From assembly GCA_043744215.1 (NCBI GenBank), contig JAYTVC010000045.1:1-64000 (forward strand): 64,000 nucleotides of DNA. Reading direction: 5' to 3'. Both the position numbers and the translations under genes were made by a program. The notes under the pieces are model-generated. The model did not search any database, was not told where the DNA came from, and was given only the letters and a program-made list of their open reading frames with translations. This stretch comes from JBEEJL01 sp043744215 (GTDB taxonomy: Bacteria > Pseudomonadota > Gammaproteobacteria > Burkholderiales > JBEEJL01). Below, piece by piece: positions 53,953-62,685 of this stretch (positions are counted from its first letter, which is position 1; each line of letters opens with the position of its first letter).

Positions 53953-54679
53953 GTTGCGCGGCGGGTTCATCTCGCTCGACAAAAATATCGCGGTAAGCCG
54001 TGTAAAACGTGATCACCATCAATGGCACCAGCAGCAGCAGACCCAAAAATAAGGTAAATGGTAATAGCATCATGAACCCAAGCATCACCAGGCCGTAAAT
54101 CATAAACGGCACAAAATTGGCGACGCAGGCATAAAAACTCCACTTGATTGCGTCGATGGCGCTCATTTTATTGAACATCAACAAAGTCGGCGCAAACCAT
54201 GTTGCCATGCTTACCGGCACCAGTAGCGCCAAACCGATCAGCATCGGCAGCAACATGTCGTTCACATAAGCGCGCAGCGCTTCCACATTCGGCGTCTGAC
54301 CGGCTGCGGGCAAGGCCGGCGGCTCTTTGAAGCCGGCGAACATCATCACGGCACCTATCAGCAGTTGCGCAACCAGGCTGATCACGCCCAGGGTAATCAG
54401 CGGTTTCAGGTTGCCCTTAAAACCGGCAAACAAATGCGCCAGCTCCAACTCTTCGCCCTGCTCCATATGCCGGTAGCCTGCCATCAGGCCCGCCAGAAAA
54501 ACCGGTGACAGCACCGCCATTGCCACCGCGCCGACAAACGGAATGACGTTAATCATTAGCCAGATGATCAGCCACACGATGAGTAGCGCAATAGACAACA
54601 TGGGGCTTTTCAAAAAAAGTTTGAACGCATCACGTATCCAATACCAGCCGTGAATGGCGCTTCTGTCGAGAACTTGCAT
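53930..54679 (-). CDS. BPSS1780-family multi-pass membrane protein
   Basis: A 249-residue membrane protein with about six helices. The opening AIHGWYWIRDAFKLFLKSP (about 8-26) and PVFLAGLMAGYRHMEQGEELEL (about 60-81) fit the betaproteobacterial BPSS1780 family. No function is known. It lies 21 bases after thrB in the same direction, so it is probably the last gene of a LOG-thrB-BPSS1780 unit. The convergent 23-base overlap with the peptidase gene leaves no room for a terminator between them. Confidence 0.82.
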   Translation of the reverse strand: MQVLDRSAIHGWYWIRDAFKLFLKSPMLSIALLIVWLIIWLMINVIPFVGAVAMAVLSPVFLAGLMAGYRHMEQGEELELAHLFAGFKGNLKPLITLGVISLVAQLLIGAVMMFAGFKEPPALPAAGQTPNVEALRAYVNDMLLPMLIGLALLVPVSMATWFAPTLLMFNKMSAIDAIKWSFYACVANFVPFMIYGLVMLGFMMLLPFTLFLGLLLLVPLMVITFYTAYRDIFVERDEPAAQLTPPENV

Positions 54680-54700
54680 AGATGTTTCCTGTTAAAAAAT

Positions 54701-55651
54701 TTATTGAATCAGCGCGCGCAAATCGAGCGGTGCGCGAATCTGGTTTTGCAGCATGCGTTGATACAGGGCGGCATCCTTGGTGTGGGTCATTTCGCCTTCC
54801 ATCGGGAAATGGTTGTAACCCAAACGACCCAGCCAGGTGCGCAACGCGGCGGCGCGCAGCATCACCGGCCAGGCGCTGCATTCCGCATCGTTGAACGGGC
54901 GCGACGCATGGTAACCCTTCACCAAAGCGGCAAGCCGCGTGAGGTCGGGCGTTGCGTCGGCATGCATGCACCAATCGTTTGCCGTGATGGCAACGTCGAA
55001 CAGCAACACGTCGTTGCAGGCGAAATAAAAATCGATCACGCCGCCGATGCTGCCGTCGGTAAACAACACGTTGTCGCGGAACAAGTCGCCATGAATGACG
55101 CCGCGAGGCAGCGCATCGTGTTTGTGCTGCGCCTGAAATGTCAATTCAGTTTGCATCAACGTCGCTTCATCAGCGGTGACTTTCGGCAACAACTGCTGCG
55201 AAAATGTATGCCACCAGTGAGGGCCGCGCGGGTTGGCCATGCGCTGCGCGTAGCCGTGGGCGGCCTGGTGCATGTCCGCCAGCATGGCGCCGACCTCGCC
55301 GCATTGGGCCGCTGACACATCCACGACTGACTTGCCCGGCAGGCAAGTGACAATGCTCGCTGGCTTGCCATTCAAATGGCCGACAAACTCGTTGTCGAAA
55401 TTAGCAATAGGTTTGGGCGACGGAATGCCGTGGTTCGACAAATGCGCCATGAGATGAATGTAATAGGGTAAATCGACGGCGTGGATTTTTTCGAATAATG
55501 TCAGCACGAATTTCCCGTGAGACGTCGTGACAAAATAATTCGTGTTCTCAATGCCCGACGAAATGCCCTGCAAATCTAACAGCGTGCCGAGAGAATAATT
55601 TTTCAGCCAATCGGTAAGCTGCGGCGCAGTAACGGTAGTATAGACGGACAT
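54701..55651 (-). CDS. thrB: homoserine kinase (choline-kinase-like ThrB)
   Basis: A 316-residue kinase of the aminoglycoside phosphotransferase fold, as used for homoserine in betaproteobacteria and pseudomonads. The opening GISSGIENTNYFV (about 29-41), the Brenner motif HGDLFRDNVLF (about 186-196) and the DFYFACND metal motif (about 206) are intact. It makes O-phosphohomoserine in threonine synthesis. The ATG lies directly at the end of an IHF-type element that fills the 24-base spacer after the LOG gene. Confidence 0.92.
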   Translation of the reverse strand: MSVYTTVTAPQLTDWLKNYSLGTLLDLQGISSGIENTNYFVTTSHGKFVLTLFEKIHAVDLPYYIHLMAHLSNHGIPSPKPIANFDNEFVGHLNGKPASIVTCLPGKSVVDVSAAQCGEVGAMLADMHQAAHGYAQRMANPRGPHWWHTFSQQLLPKVTADEATLMQTELTFQAQHKHDALPRGVIHGDLFRDNVLFTDGSIGGVIDFYFACNDVLLFDVAITANDWCMHADATPDLTRLAALVKGYHASRPFNDAECSAWPVMLRAAALRTWLGRLGYNHFPMEGEMTHTKDAALYQRMLQNQIRAPLDLRALIQ

Positions 55652-55665
55652 ATATTATTCAATAT

Positions 55666-55678
55666 AATCAAATAGTTA
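55666..55678 (+). promoter_or_regulatory. IHF-consensus site in the LOG-thrB spacer
   Basis: The + strand reads AATCAAATAGTTA (exact consensus), preceded by TATTATTCAATAT. On the coding strand it begins with the TAA stop of the LOG gene and ends at the thrB ATG, so the whole spacer is this element. Confidence 0.5.
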
Positions 55679-56407
55679 CAAACTAAGCTGAATCTCGCGT
55701 TCGGCCGCCGAAGGCTCGAAGCCACGTGTTTCGTAATGATCGAAAATCGCGTTCACGACTTCTTTAGGATCATTGATAATTTTAATCAGATCCATATCTC
55801 CGGGGCTGATCATGCCTTCGGTGACGAGCGTATGTTTCATCCAGTCAATCAAGCCGCGCCAGAAAGGTTCATGCACGAGGATGATGGGAATCTTGCGCGT
55901 CTTTCCCGTTTGCACCAGGGTTAACGCTTCCATCAATTCGTCTAGCGTGCCGAAGCCGCCGGGCATCACCACATAAGCGGCGGCGAATTTGACGAACATG
56001 ACTTTGCGTGCAAAAAAATGATCGAACGACAGCGATACGTCTTGATAAGGATTGCCGCTTTGCTCGAACGGCAGGTTGATGTTGAGGCCGACCGAAGTAG
56101 ACTTGCCGAAGTACGCGCCCTTGTTGGCCGCTTCCATAATGCCCGGTCCGCCGCCGGAAATGACGGTGAAGCCTGCGTCGGATAACTGCCGCGCGATTTG
56201 TTCGGTCAAAATATAATAGGCATGGTCGTGGGGCGTGCGCGCACTGCCGAAAATACTCACGGCAGGCTGCACATTGGATAAGCGCTCCGTGGCCGCGACA
56301 AACTCTGCCATAATCTCAAATAAGCGCCAGGATTCGCGCGCCGATTGCAGGCCGCGGCCTTGAAGGTCGGGATCGATTACTCTGGGAATTTTTTCTGTTC
56401 CGCTCAT
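55676..56407 (-). CDS. LOG-family phosphoribohydrolase (TIGR00730)
   Basis: A 243-residue protein of the LOG/YgdH family. The PGGFGTLDELMEAL motif (about 158-171) and GGGPGIMEAANKGA (about 88-101) form the nucleotide-binding and catalytic site. Family enzymes cut the N-glycosidic bond of nucleoside monophosphates (cytokinin-type or purine). I start at the ATG with AAAGGTG in front; the longer GTG start at 56416 lies within that ribosome site. Divergent from polA, with only 36 bases between the starts. Confidence 0.88.
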   Translation of the reverse strand: MSGTEKIPRVIDPDLQGRGLQSARESWRLFEIMAEFVAATERLSNVQPAVSIFGSARTPHDHAYYILTEQIARQLSDAGFTVISGGGPGIMEAANKGAYFGKSTSVGLNINLPFEQSGNPYQDVSLSFDHFFARKVMFVKFAAAYVVMPGGFGTLDELMEALTLVQTGKTRKIPIILVHEPFWRGLIDWMKHTLVTEGMISPGDMDLIKIINDPKEVVNAIFDHYETRGFEPSAAEREIQLSL

Positions 56408-56443
56408 GGCATTCACCTTTATTCATTACCGCCGGAAAAATTT

Positions 56444-59245
56444 GTGAAAACTTTATTGCTCGTCGATGCGTCGTCTTACCTGTTCCGCGCTTACCATGCG
56501 CCCAATCTGGGCGATCTGAAAAACTCCAAAGGCGAAGCGACGGGCGCAATCTACGGCGTACTCAACATGCTGCGCAAATTGCGCCACGACTTCCCCGCCG
56601 AGTATATCGCATGCGTATTCGACGCAAAAGGAAAAACCTTCCGTGACGATTTGTATCCCGCATATAAAGCTAACCGCTCGCCCATGCCCGACGACCTGCG
56701 CGACCAGATCGCGCCCTTGCACGAGGCCATCATCGCCATGGGCTGGCCACTGCTGGCGGTGGAAGGCGTCGAAGCCGATGACGTAATCGGCACGCTGGCC
56801 AAACACGCCGAAGCGCGGGGCGTGAAGACCGTCATCTCAACCGGCGACAAGGACATTACGCAATTGGTGAACGAACAGGTGATGCTGGTGAACACTATGT
56901 CGAACGAAAAACTCGACGAGGCGGGTGTGCAAACCAAATTCGGCGTGCCGGCCAATCGCATCATCGATTATTTGACGCTAATGGGCGACAACGTGGACAA
57001 CGTGCCTGGCGTCGATAAAGTCGGGCCAAAAACGGCGGTGAAATGGCTGAATGAATACGGCTCGCTGGAAAATATTGTCGCCAATGCCACCAACATCAAA
57101 GGCGTGGTCGGCGAAAATTTGCGCAACGCCCTCGACTGGCTGCCCATGGGCCGCCAGTTGCTCACCATCAAATGCGACGTGGCTTTGCCGATGGATTTTG
57201 ATTCTCTCGTCGCCGCAGCCCCAGACCGCGAAAAACTCGAAGCTTTGTTCGAGCGTTTTGAGTTCAAAACCTGGTTGAAAGAAGTGAGAGCCGGAGCCGA
57301 CCCCAATGGTAAACCGCCGGCGGCGCCGACACGCTTTACTTCGCCGGTTGCTGAAAAAACAAATGCAGAAAAAAAAGATACGCGCGATTTTTCCACGGCC
57401 GAATTGCCTGCCGCCATCATTAACGAAGCGCCAAAATACGAACGCAATTACGAAACCATTTTTACGCAATCGCAATTCGATGCTTGGCTGGCGAAACTCA
57501 ACCAGGCCGAACTCGCCTGCATCGACACGGAAACCACCGGCCTCGATCCGCTGCAGGCGAAAATCGTTGGCATGTCGTTTTGCGTTGAGCCCGGCATGGC
57601 GGCGTATCTGCCCCTCGCCCATCGTTACCCCGGCGCGCCGGAACAACTCGCTCTGGAAAAAGTTTTGTCGGCGATTAAACCGTATTTGGAAAATATCAAT
57701 AAAAACAAAGTCGGCCAAAACCTCAAATACGACATGCATATTTTCGCCAATCACGGCATTTATCTGAAAGGTGTGGCGCATGACACGCTGCTGCAAAGTT
57801 ATGTGCTGGAATCCCATCAGCGGCACGACATGGACAACCTCGCGTTGCGCCACCTGAACGCGAAAACCATTTTGTTTGAAGATGTGGCGGGCAAAGGCGC
57901 GGGGCAAATCGGTTTCGATCAGGTGGGCATTGAGCAAGCGGCGCAATATGCGGCGGAAGATGCGGATATCACGCTGCAATTGCATCAGCATCTTTATCCG
58001 CAAATTGCCCCGGACAAAAAACTCGATTTCATTTACCGCGAAATCGAAATGCCGTCGATGCAAGTGCTGTGGCGCATGGAACGCAATGGCGTGTTGCTCG
58101 ACGTGAAGTTGCTGGAAATCCAAAGCCGCGAGTTGGGCGAGAAGATGCTTGAGTTGGAACAAAAAGCCCACGCGGAAGCGGAACAGCCATTCAACCTGAA
58201 CTCTCCCAAACAAATTCAGGAAATTTTGTTCGAGAAAAAGAAAATTCCCGTTATCAAAAAAACGCCGGGCGGCCAACCTTCGACCGATGAGGATGTGCTG
58301 CAACAACTGGCGCTGGACCATCCGCTGCCGAAACTGTTGCTGGAATATCGCAGCATCGCCAAACTCAAATCCACCTACACTGACAAATTGCCTCGAATGG
58401 TCAACCCGCAGACTGGTCGCGTGCACACCAACTACGGCCAGGCCATCGCGGTGACAGGACGGCTGGCGAGCAATGATCCAAACCTGCAAAATATTCCCGT
58501 GCGCACGGCGGAAGGTCGCCGCATCCGCGAAGCCTTTATCGCGCCGCCCGGCTCGCATATTATTTCCGCCGACTATTCGCAGATCGAATTGCGCATCATG
58601 GCGCATTTGTCCGGCGACGAAGGTTTGTTGAAAGCCTTCGCCGCGGGCGAAGATATTCATAAGGCTACGGCGGCGGAAATTTTCAGCGTCGATTTGAAAG
58701 ATGTCAGCAGCGAACAGCGGCGTTACGCGAAAGTGATCAACTTCGGTTTAATTTACGGCATGAGCGCCTTCGGTCTCGCGGCCAACCTCGGCATCGAGCG
58801 CAGCGCGGCCAAGAGCTACATCGACCGCTATTTTGCCCGCTACCCCGGCGTGGCCGCTTATATGGAACGCACGCGCGGCGAAGCCCATGCGAATGGCTAT
58901 GTGGAAACGGTTTTTGGCCGACGATTATTCCTACCCGAAATCCGCAGCAGTAACCACGCGCGCAAACAAGGTGCCGAACGCGCCGCCATCAATGCGCCCA
59001 TGCAGGGCACCGCGGCGGACCTGATTAAACTCGCCATGATTGCCGTGGATAAATGGCTCACGGCAGAAAAGCGCCAATCCAAACTCATCATGCAAGTCCA
59101 CGACGAACTGGTGCTTGAGGTGCCCGATGCCGAGCTGGATGTGGTGAAGCGCGAACTGCCGCCGCTCATGTGCAATGTGGCAAAGTTAGCCGTGCCCTTG
59201 TTAGTCGAAGCCGGTGCGGGCCCGAACTGGGAGCAAGCCCACTGA
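56444..59245 (+). CDS. polA: DNA polymerase I
   Basis: A 933-residue three-domain polymerase. 5'-3' exonuclease (about 1-290, DASSYLFRAYHAP and the STGDKDITQLV acidic site), 3'-5' proofreading exonuclease (about 345-530, with intact DTETTGLD), and polymerase (about 540-933) with DYSQIELR and QVHDELVLEV. All catalytic acids are present, so proofreading should work. The start is a GTG (VKTLLLVDAS) with a weak GGAAAA site. It fills RNA-primer gaps and repair gaps. Divergent from the LOG gene. Confidence 0.96.
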   Translation: MKTLLLVDASSYLFRAYHAPNLGDLKNSKGEATGAIYGVLNMLRKLRHDFPAEYIACVFDAKGKTFRDDLYPAYKANRSPMPDDLRDQIAPLHEAIIAMGWPLLAVEGVEADDVIGTLAKHAEARGVKTVISTGDKDITQLVNEQVMLVNTMSNEKLDEAGVQTKFGVPANRIIDYLTLMGDNVDNVPGVDKVGPKTAVKWLNEYGSLENIVANATNIKGVVGENLRNALDWLPMGRQLLTIKCDVALPMDFDSLVAAAPDREKLEALFERFEFKTWLKEVRAGADPNGKPPAAPTRFTSPVAEKTNAEKKDTRDFSTAELPAAIINEAPKYERNYETIFTQSQFDAWLAKLNQAELACIDTETTGLDPLQAKIVGMSFCVEPGMAAYLPLAHRYPGAPEQLALEKVLSAIKPYLENINKNKVGQNLKYDMHIFANHGIYLKGVAHDTLLQSYVLESHQRHDMDNLALRHLNAKTILFEDVAGKGAGQIGFDQVGIEQAAQYAAEDADITLQLHQHLYPQIAPDKKLDFIYREIEMPSMQVLWRMERNGVLLDVKLLEIQSRELGEKMLELEQKAHAEAEQPFNLNSPKQIQEILFEKKKIPVIKKTPGGQPSTDEDVLQQLALDHPLPKLLLEYRSIAKLKSTYTDKLPRMVNPQTGRVHTNYGQAIAVTGRLASNDPNLQNIPVRTAEGRRIREAFIAPPGSHIISADYSQIELRIMAHLSGDEGLLKAFAAGEDIHKATAAEIFSVDLKDVSSEQRRYAKVINFGLIYGMSAFGLAANLGIERSAAKSYIDRYFARYPGVAAYMERTRGEAHANGYVETVFGRRLFLPEIRSSNHARKQGAERAAINAPMQGTAADLIKLAMIAVDKWLTAEKRQSKLIMQVHDELVLEVPDAELDVVKRELPPLMCNVAKLAVPLLVEAGAGPNWEQAH

Positions 59246-59265
59246 GCCTCAATGCCCTGCAAAAA

Positions 59266-59294
59266 TTGACAACATTTTCAGCCCTGCGCATAAT
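59266..59294 (+). promoter_or_regulatory. strong sigma-70 promoter for liv operon 2
   Basis: A perfect TTGACA (59266-59271), a 17-base spacer and CATAAT (59289-59294) lie 42 bases upstream of the livK-type ATG. This is the best promoter match seen in the window. Confidence 0.85.
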
Positions 59295-59336
59295 CAGCCT
59301 CAGCCTCCAACCAAATAAAATTTTTGAGGAAAAATC

Positions 59337-60536
59337 ATGAAATTACTTCACACAGGTCTGAGTATTTTAGTGGCTGCAACCCTGGTGGCTTGCGGTAAAA
59401 GCGAAGCCCCCGCACCCAAGGCCGAGGCTGCCAAAGCCGCTGCGCCGGCCGCCGCGCAATCCGACATAGTCAAAATCGGCCTCGCCTCACCGCTCACCGG
59501 GCCGCAATCCCACATCGGCATCGACATCAAGAACGGCACACAACTAGCGATCGACGACGCCAATGCGGCAGGTATTGTAATCGGCGGCAAAAAAGTGAAG
59601 TTTGAATTGCTAGCAGAAGACGACCAGGCCGAACCGAAAACCGCCACGGTCGTGGCGCAAAAACTGGCCGATGCGAAAGTGTCGGCCGTGGTCGGGCATT
59701 TCAACTCGGGCGCGTCGATTCCCGCATCGCGCATTTATTCTGATGCGGGCATTCCGCAAATTTCGCCGTCGTCCACCAATCCGGCCTACACCAACCAGGG
59801 ATTCAAAACCACGTTCCGTGTCGTCGCCAACGATTCGCGCCAAGGACCAGCCATTGCCACCTTTACCGTCAAATCTTTGGGCGCGAAAAATATCGCCATC
59901 ATCGATGACCGCACATCTTACGGAATGGGTCTGGCCGACGAGTATGAAAAAACCGTCAAGGCGCTCGGTGCCAATGTGGTGTCGCGGGAATACACCACGG
60001 ACAAAGCGGTAGATTTCAGCGCCATACTCAACAACATTAAAGGTAAAAAGCCCGACGCGATTTTCTTCGGCGGTGTTGATCCGCAAGCGGGCCCAATGCA
60101 AAAGCAAATTAAATCGCTTGGCATCAGCGCAAAATTTCTCGGCGGTGACGGCTGGCAGACGCCCAATTTCATCAAGCTCGCCGGCGCCGACGCGGAAGGC
60201 GCGATGGCGTCAGTACCCGGCTTGCCGAAAGAACAAATGGCCGGCGGCAAAGCCTTCCTGGAAAAATTCAAAGCCAAGTACGGCGTGGAAGTGGAATTAT
60301 TCGCGCCCTTCGGTTATGACGCGGTGAATATTTTTATCGAAGCCATGAAACGCGCCGGCTCGTCCGACCCGGCAAAATTTTTGCCCGAGATGGCGAAAAC
60401 GAATATGAATGGCGTCATCGGCCCGGTTGCGTTTGATGAAAAGGGCGATATCAAAGACGGACCAATTACCGTGTTTCAAGTGAAATCGGGAAAATGGGAA
60501 CCCCTTGAAACCGTGGGCGGCCCGGCGAAAAAATAG
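59337..60536 (+). CDS. ABC substrate-binding lipoprotein, LivK type (operon 2)
   Basis: A 399-residue type I binding protein. The lipobox LVAC gives a Cys at about 19, so it is a membrane-anchored lipoprotein, unlike the soluble LivK at 18993. An Ala/Pro/Lys linker (about 20-44) leads to VKIGLASPLTGPQSHIG and the hinge motif DDRTSYGMGLADEY. It captures solute for LivHMGF encoded downstream. GAGGAAAA precedes the ATG. A terminator follows the gene. Ligand specificity is inferred only from the family (branched-chain amino acids or relatives). Confidence 0.9.
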   Translation: MKLLHTGLSILVAATLVACGKSEAPAPKAEAAKAAAPAAAQSDIVKIGLASPLTGPQSHIGIDIKNGTQLAIDDANAAGIVIGGKKVKFELLAEDDQAEPKTATVVAQKLADAKVSAVVGHFNSGASIPASRIYSDAGIPQISPSSTNPAYTNQGFKTTFRVVANDSRQGPAIATFTVKSLGAKNIAIIDDRTSYGMGLADEYEKTVKALGANVVSREYTTDKAVDFSAILNNIKGKKPDAIFFGGVDPQAGPMQKQIKSLGISAKFLGGDGWQTPNFIKLAGADAEGAMASVPGLPKEQMAGGKAFLEKFKAKYGVEVELFAPFGYDAVNIFIEAMKRAGSSDPAKFLPEMAKTNMNGVIGPVAFDEKGDIKDGPITVFQVKSGKWEPLETVGGPAKK

Positions 60537-60555
60537 TGAACGTAAACGAATGAAG

Positions 60556-60585
60556 CACGGCACCCTATCGGTGCCGTGTTTTTTT
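60556..60585 (+). terminator. intrinsic terminator between livK-type gene and livH (operon 2)
   Basis: CACGGCACC, loop CTATC, GGTGCCGTG (9-bp perfect stem) is followed by seven T. It ends 31 bases before livH, so it should reduce the membrane-subunit genes relative to the binding protein. Confidence 0.9.
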
Positions 60586-60616
60586 ATATCGCAACCTCAG
60601 ACAAGTCAATTACAGC

Positions 60617-61609
60617 TTGGACGTATTACTACAACAAATCGTCAGCGGCCTCGTGCTCGGCAGCGTCTATGCGCTGGTGGCGCTGGGTTACACCATGGTG
60701 TACGGCATCATGGGCCTGATCAATTTCGCCCACGGCGAAGTGGTCATGGTCGGCGCCCTGGTTGCCATCACGGCCATCAAGATTTTTTTCGGCATCGCGC
60801 CACAAGTGCCGGGTGGTGTGCTGGTGTTGGCAGGCCTCGCCGTTGCCATTCCCGTTTGCATGGCGGTGGGCTACACGGTTGAACGCGTGGCGTACCGGCC
60901 ATTACGTCACGCACCCAAACTCGCGCCGCTGATTACCGCCATCGGCGTATCTATCGTGCTGCAAAATCTGGCGATGATCATCTGGGGCCGCAGTTATATT
61001 TCTTTCCCTGCTGTGCTGCCTGAAGCGCGGCGGAATTTTTTCGGCGCAACGATTACCGATGTGCAAATTCTGATTGTTGTCCTCGCGCTGATCATCATGG
61101 CGGCGTTGCTGCTATTGGTGAACCGTACGAAGATGGGCCGCGCCATGCGTGCTACGGCGGAAAATCCGGCGGTCGCGGGCTTGATGGGCGTCAACATTAA
61201 CGCCGTGATTTCGTTTACGTTTATTATCGGCTCGGCCCTCGCCGCTGTCGCCGGTTTGATGGTGGCAGCCAACTACGGCATCGCCCACTATTACATGGGA
61301 TTTTTGTTGGGCTTGAAAGCCTTCACTGCCGCAGTGCTCGGCGGCATCGGCAATCTGCGTGGCGCGGTGCTGGGTGGATTATTGCTCGGCCTGATCGAGA
61401 GTCTCGGCGGCGGTTACATTGGCGATGCGACCAATGTGTGTTTGCTGCGCGACCTGTCAACCAGCGTTGCAGCGTTATGCGAAGGTAAAACCAACTTGAA
61501 TGTACTCGGCAGCCATTATCAGGACGTGTTCGCATTTTTTGTGTTGATATTCGTCTTGATATTCAGGCCGTCAGGTTTGATGGGCGAAAAAACATCGGAG
61601 CGTGCCTGA
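60617..61609 (+). CDS. livH: branched-chain amino acid ABC permease LivH (operon 2)
   Basis: A 330-residue permease with about eight helices and the typical opening QQIVSGLVLGSVYALVALGY. The coupling loop contains ATAENPAVAGLMGVN. It is about 35 residues longer than the LivH of operon 1; most of the excess is a segment with two Cys (NVCLLRDLSTSVAALCEG, about 274-291) between the last two helices, where relatives have a short loop. The start is a TTG without a clear ribosome site. The stop and the livM ATG share one base (TGATG). Confidence 0.88.
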   Translation: MDVLLQQIVSGLVLGSVYALVALGYTMVYGIMGLINFAHGEVVMVGALVAITAIKIFFGIAPQVPGGVLVLAGLAVAIPVCMAVGYTVERVAYRPLRHAPKLAPLITAIGVSIVLQNLAMIIWGRSYISFPAVLPEARRNFFGATITDVQILIVVLALIIMAALLLLVNRTKMGRAMRATAENPAVAGLMGVNINAVISFTFIIGSALAAVAGLMVAANYGIAHYYMGFLLGLKAFTAAVLGGIGNLRGAVLGGLLLGLIESLGGGYIGDATNVCLLRDLSTSVAALCEGKTNLNVLGSHYQDVFAFFVLIFVLIFRPSGLMGEKTSERA

Positions 61610-62685
61610 TGGACTGGCCGCAACTCAAGCAAGACAAGCGTGTGGTGTGGGCTGCTTATATTCTGCTCGGCTTACTGCTCGCTGCCGCGCCATTTATCGC
61701 CGATGCTGCTGGCGGGCGCTCGTGGGTGCGCATTATCGACTTTGCCTTGCTTTATATTATGTTGGCACTGGGCCTGAACATCGTCGTTGGTTTTGCCGGT
61801 TTGCTCGATCTGGGCTACATCGCGTTCTATGCCGTCGGCGCATATGTGTTCGCGCTGCTTGCCAGCCCGCACTTCAATATTCATTTGCCTTTTTGGGCGT
61901 TACTGCCGCTGGGTGCGGCGATTGCCGGATTGTTCGGCGTGATTCTGGGCGCGCCCACCTTGCGCTTGAAGGGTGATTATCTCGCTATTGTCACGTTGGG
62001 CTTTGGCGAGATTATCCGCATTTTTCTCAATAACCTGAACGCGCCGGTCAATATCACCAACGGCCCGCAAGGGGTCAACGGCATCGATCCGATTTCCGTC
62101 GGCGCCATGTCGCTGGCAAAAACCCAAATCATTGCCGGCATGAGCCTGCCGTCGCTGCACCAATACTATTATTTATTTCTCGGCTTGATGTTATTGATTA
62201 TTTTTATCACGATTAGATTGCAGGATTCGCGCATCGGCCGCGCCTGGGTCGCCATTCGCGAAGACGAAGTGGCGGCGAAATCCATGGGCATCAATACACG
62301 CAATGTGAAATTGCTGGCGTTCGCCATGGGCGCATCCTTCGGCGGTGTAGCGGGCGGCTTGTTCGCGGGCTTTCAGGGGTTTGTTAGCCCCGAAAGTTTT
62401 GGCTTGATGGAATCGGTGATCGTGTTATGCATGGTGGTGCTGGGAGGCATGGGGCATATTCCCGGCGTGATTCTCGGCGGCATTTTGCTCGCCACGCTGC
62501 CGGATCTTTTGCGTTACATCATCGTGCCGGTTCAGCAATATTTATTTGGCAAAGTAGTGGTCGATCCCGACAGCGTGCGCATGTTGATATTCGGCCTCGC
62601 GTTGATTGTCACCATGCTGTTTCGACCGGCAGGCCTGTGGCCCTCGCCCACGCGCAAACGCGAGCTGGTGGAAGAGACGTCATGA
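61609..62685 (+). CDS. livM: branched-chain amino acid ABC permease LivM (operon 2)
   Basis: A 358-residue permease with about ten helices. GFAGLLDLGYIAFYAVGAY (about 63-81) is the conserved LivM signature, followed by LKGDYLAIVTLGFGEI and the coupling loop AIREDEVAAKSMGIN. It pairs with LivH in the membrane. Unlike operon 1, no ATPase is attached. Its stop overlaps the livG start by four bases (ATGA). Confidence 0.92.
   Translation: MDWPQLKQDKRVVWAAYILLGLLLAAAPFIADAAGGRSWVRIIDFALLYIMLALGLNIVVGFAGLLDLGYIAFYAVGAYVFALLASPHFNIHLPFWALLPLGAAIAGLFGVILGAPTLRLKGDYLAIVTLGFGEIIRIFLNNLNAPVNITNGPQGVNGIDPISVGAMSLAKTQIIAGMSLPSLHQYYYLFLGLMLLIIFITIRLQDSRIGRAWVAIREDEVAAKSMGINTRNVKLLAFAMGASFGGVAGGLFAGFQGFVSPESFGLMESVIVLCMVVLGGMGHIPGVILGGILLATLPDLLRYIIVPVQQYLFGKVVVDPDSVRMLIFGLALIVTMLFRPAGLWPSPTRKRELVEETS

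Noticed and set aside
56978..58660. A 560-codon open frame antisense to polA
   Set aside because: It lies wholly within polA, which has all its catalytic motifs. The antisense translation has no recognisable domain and arises from codon bias.
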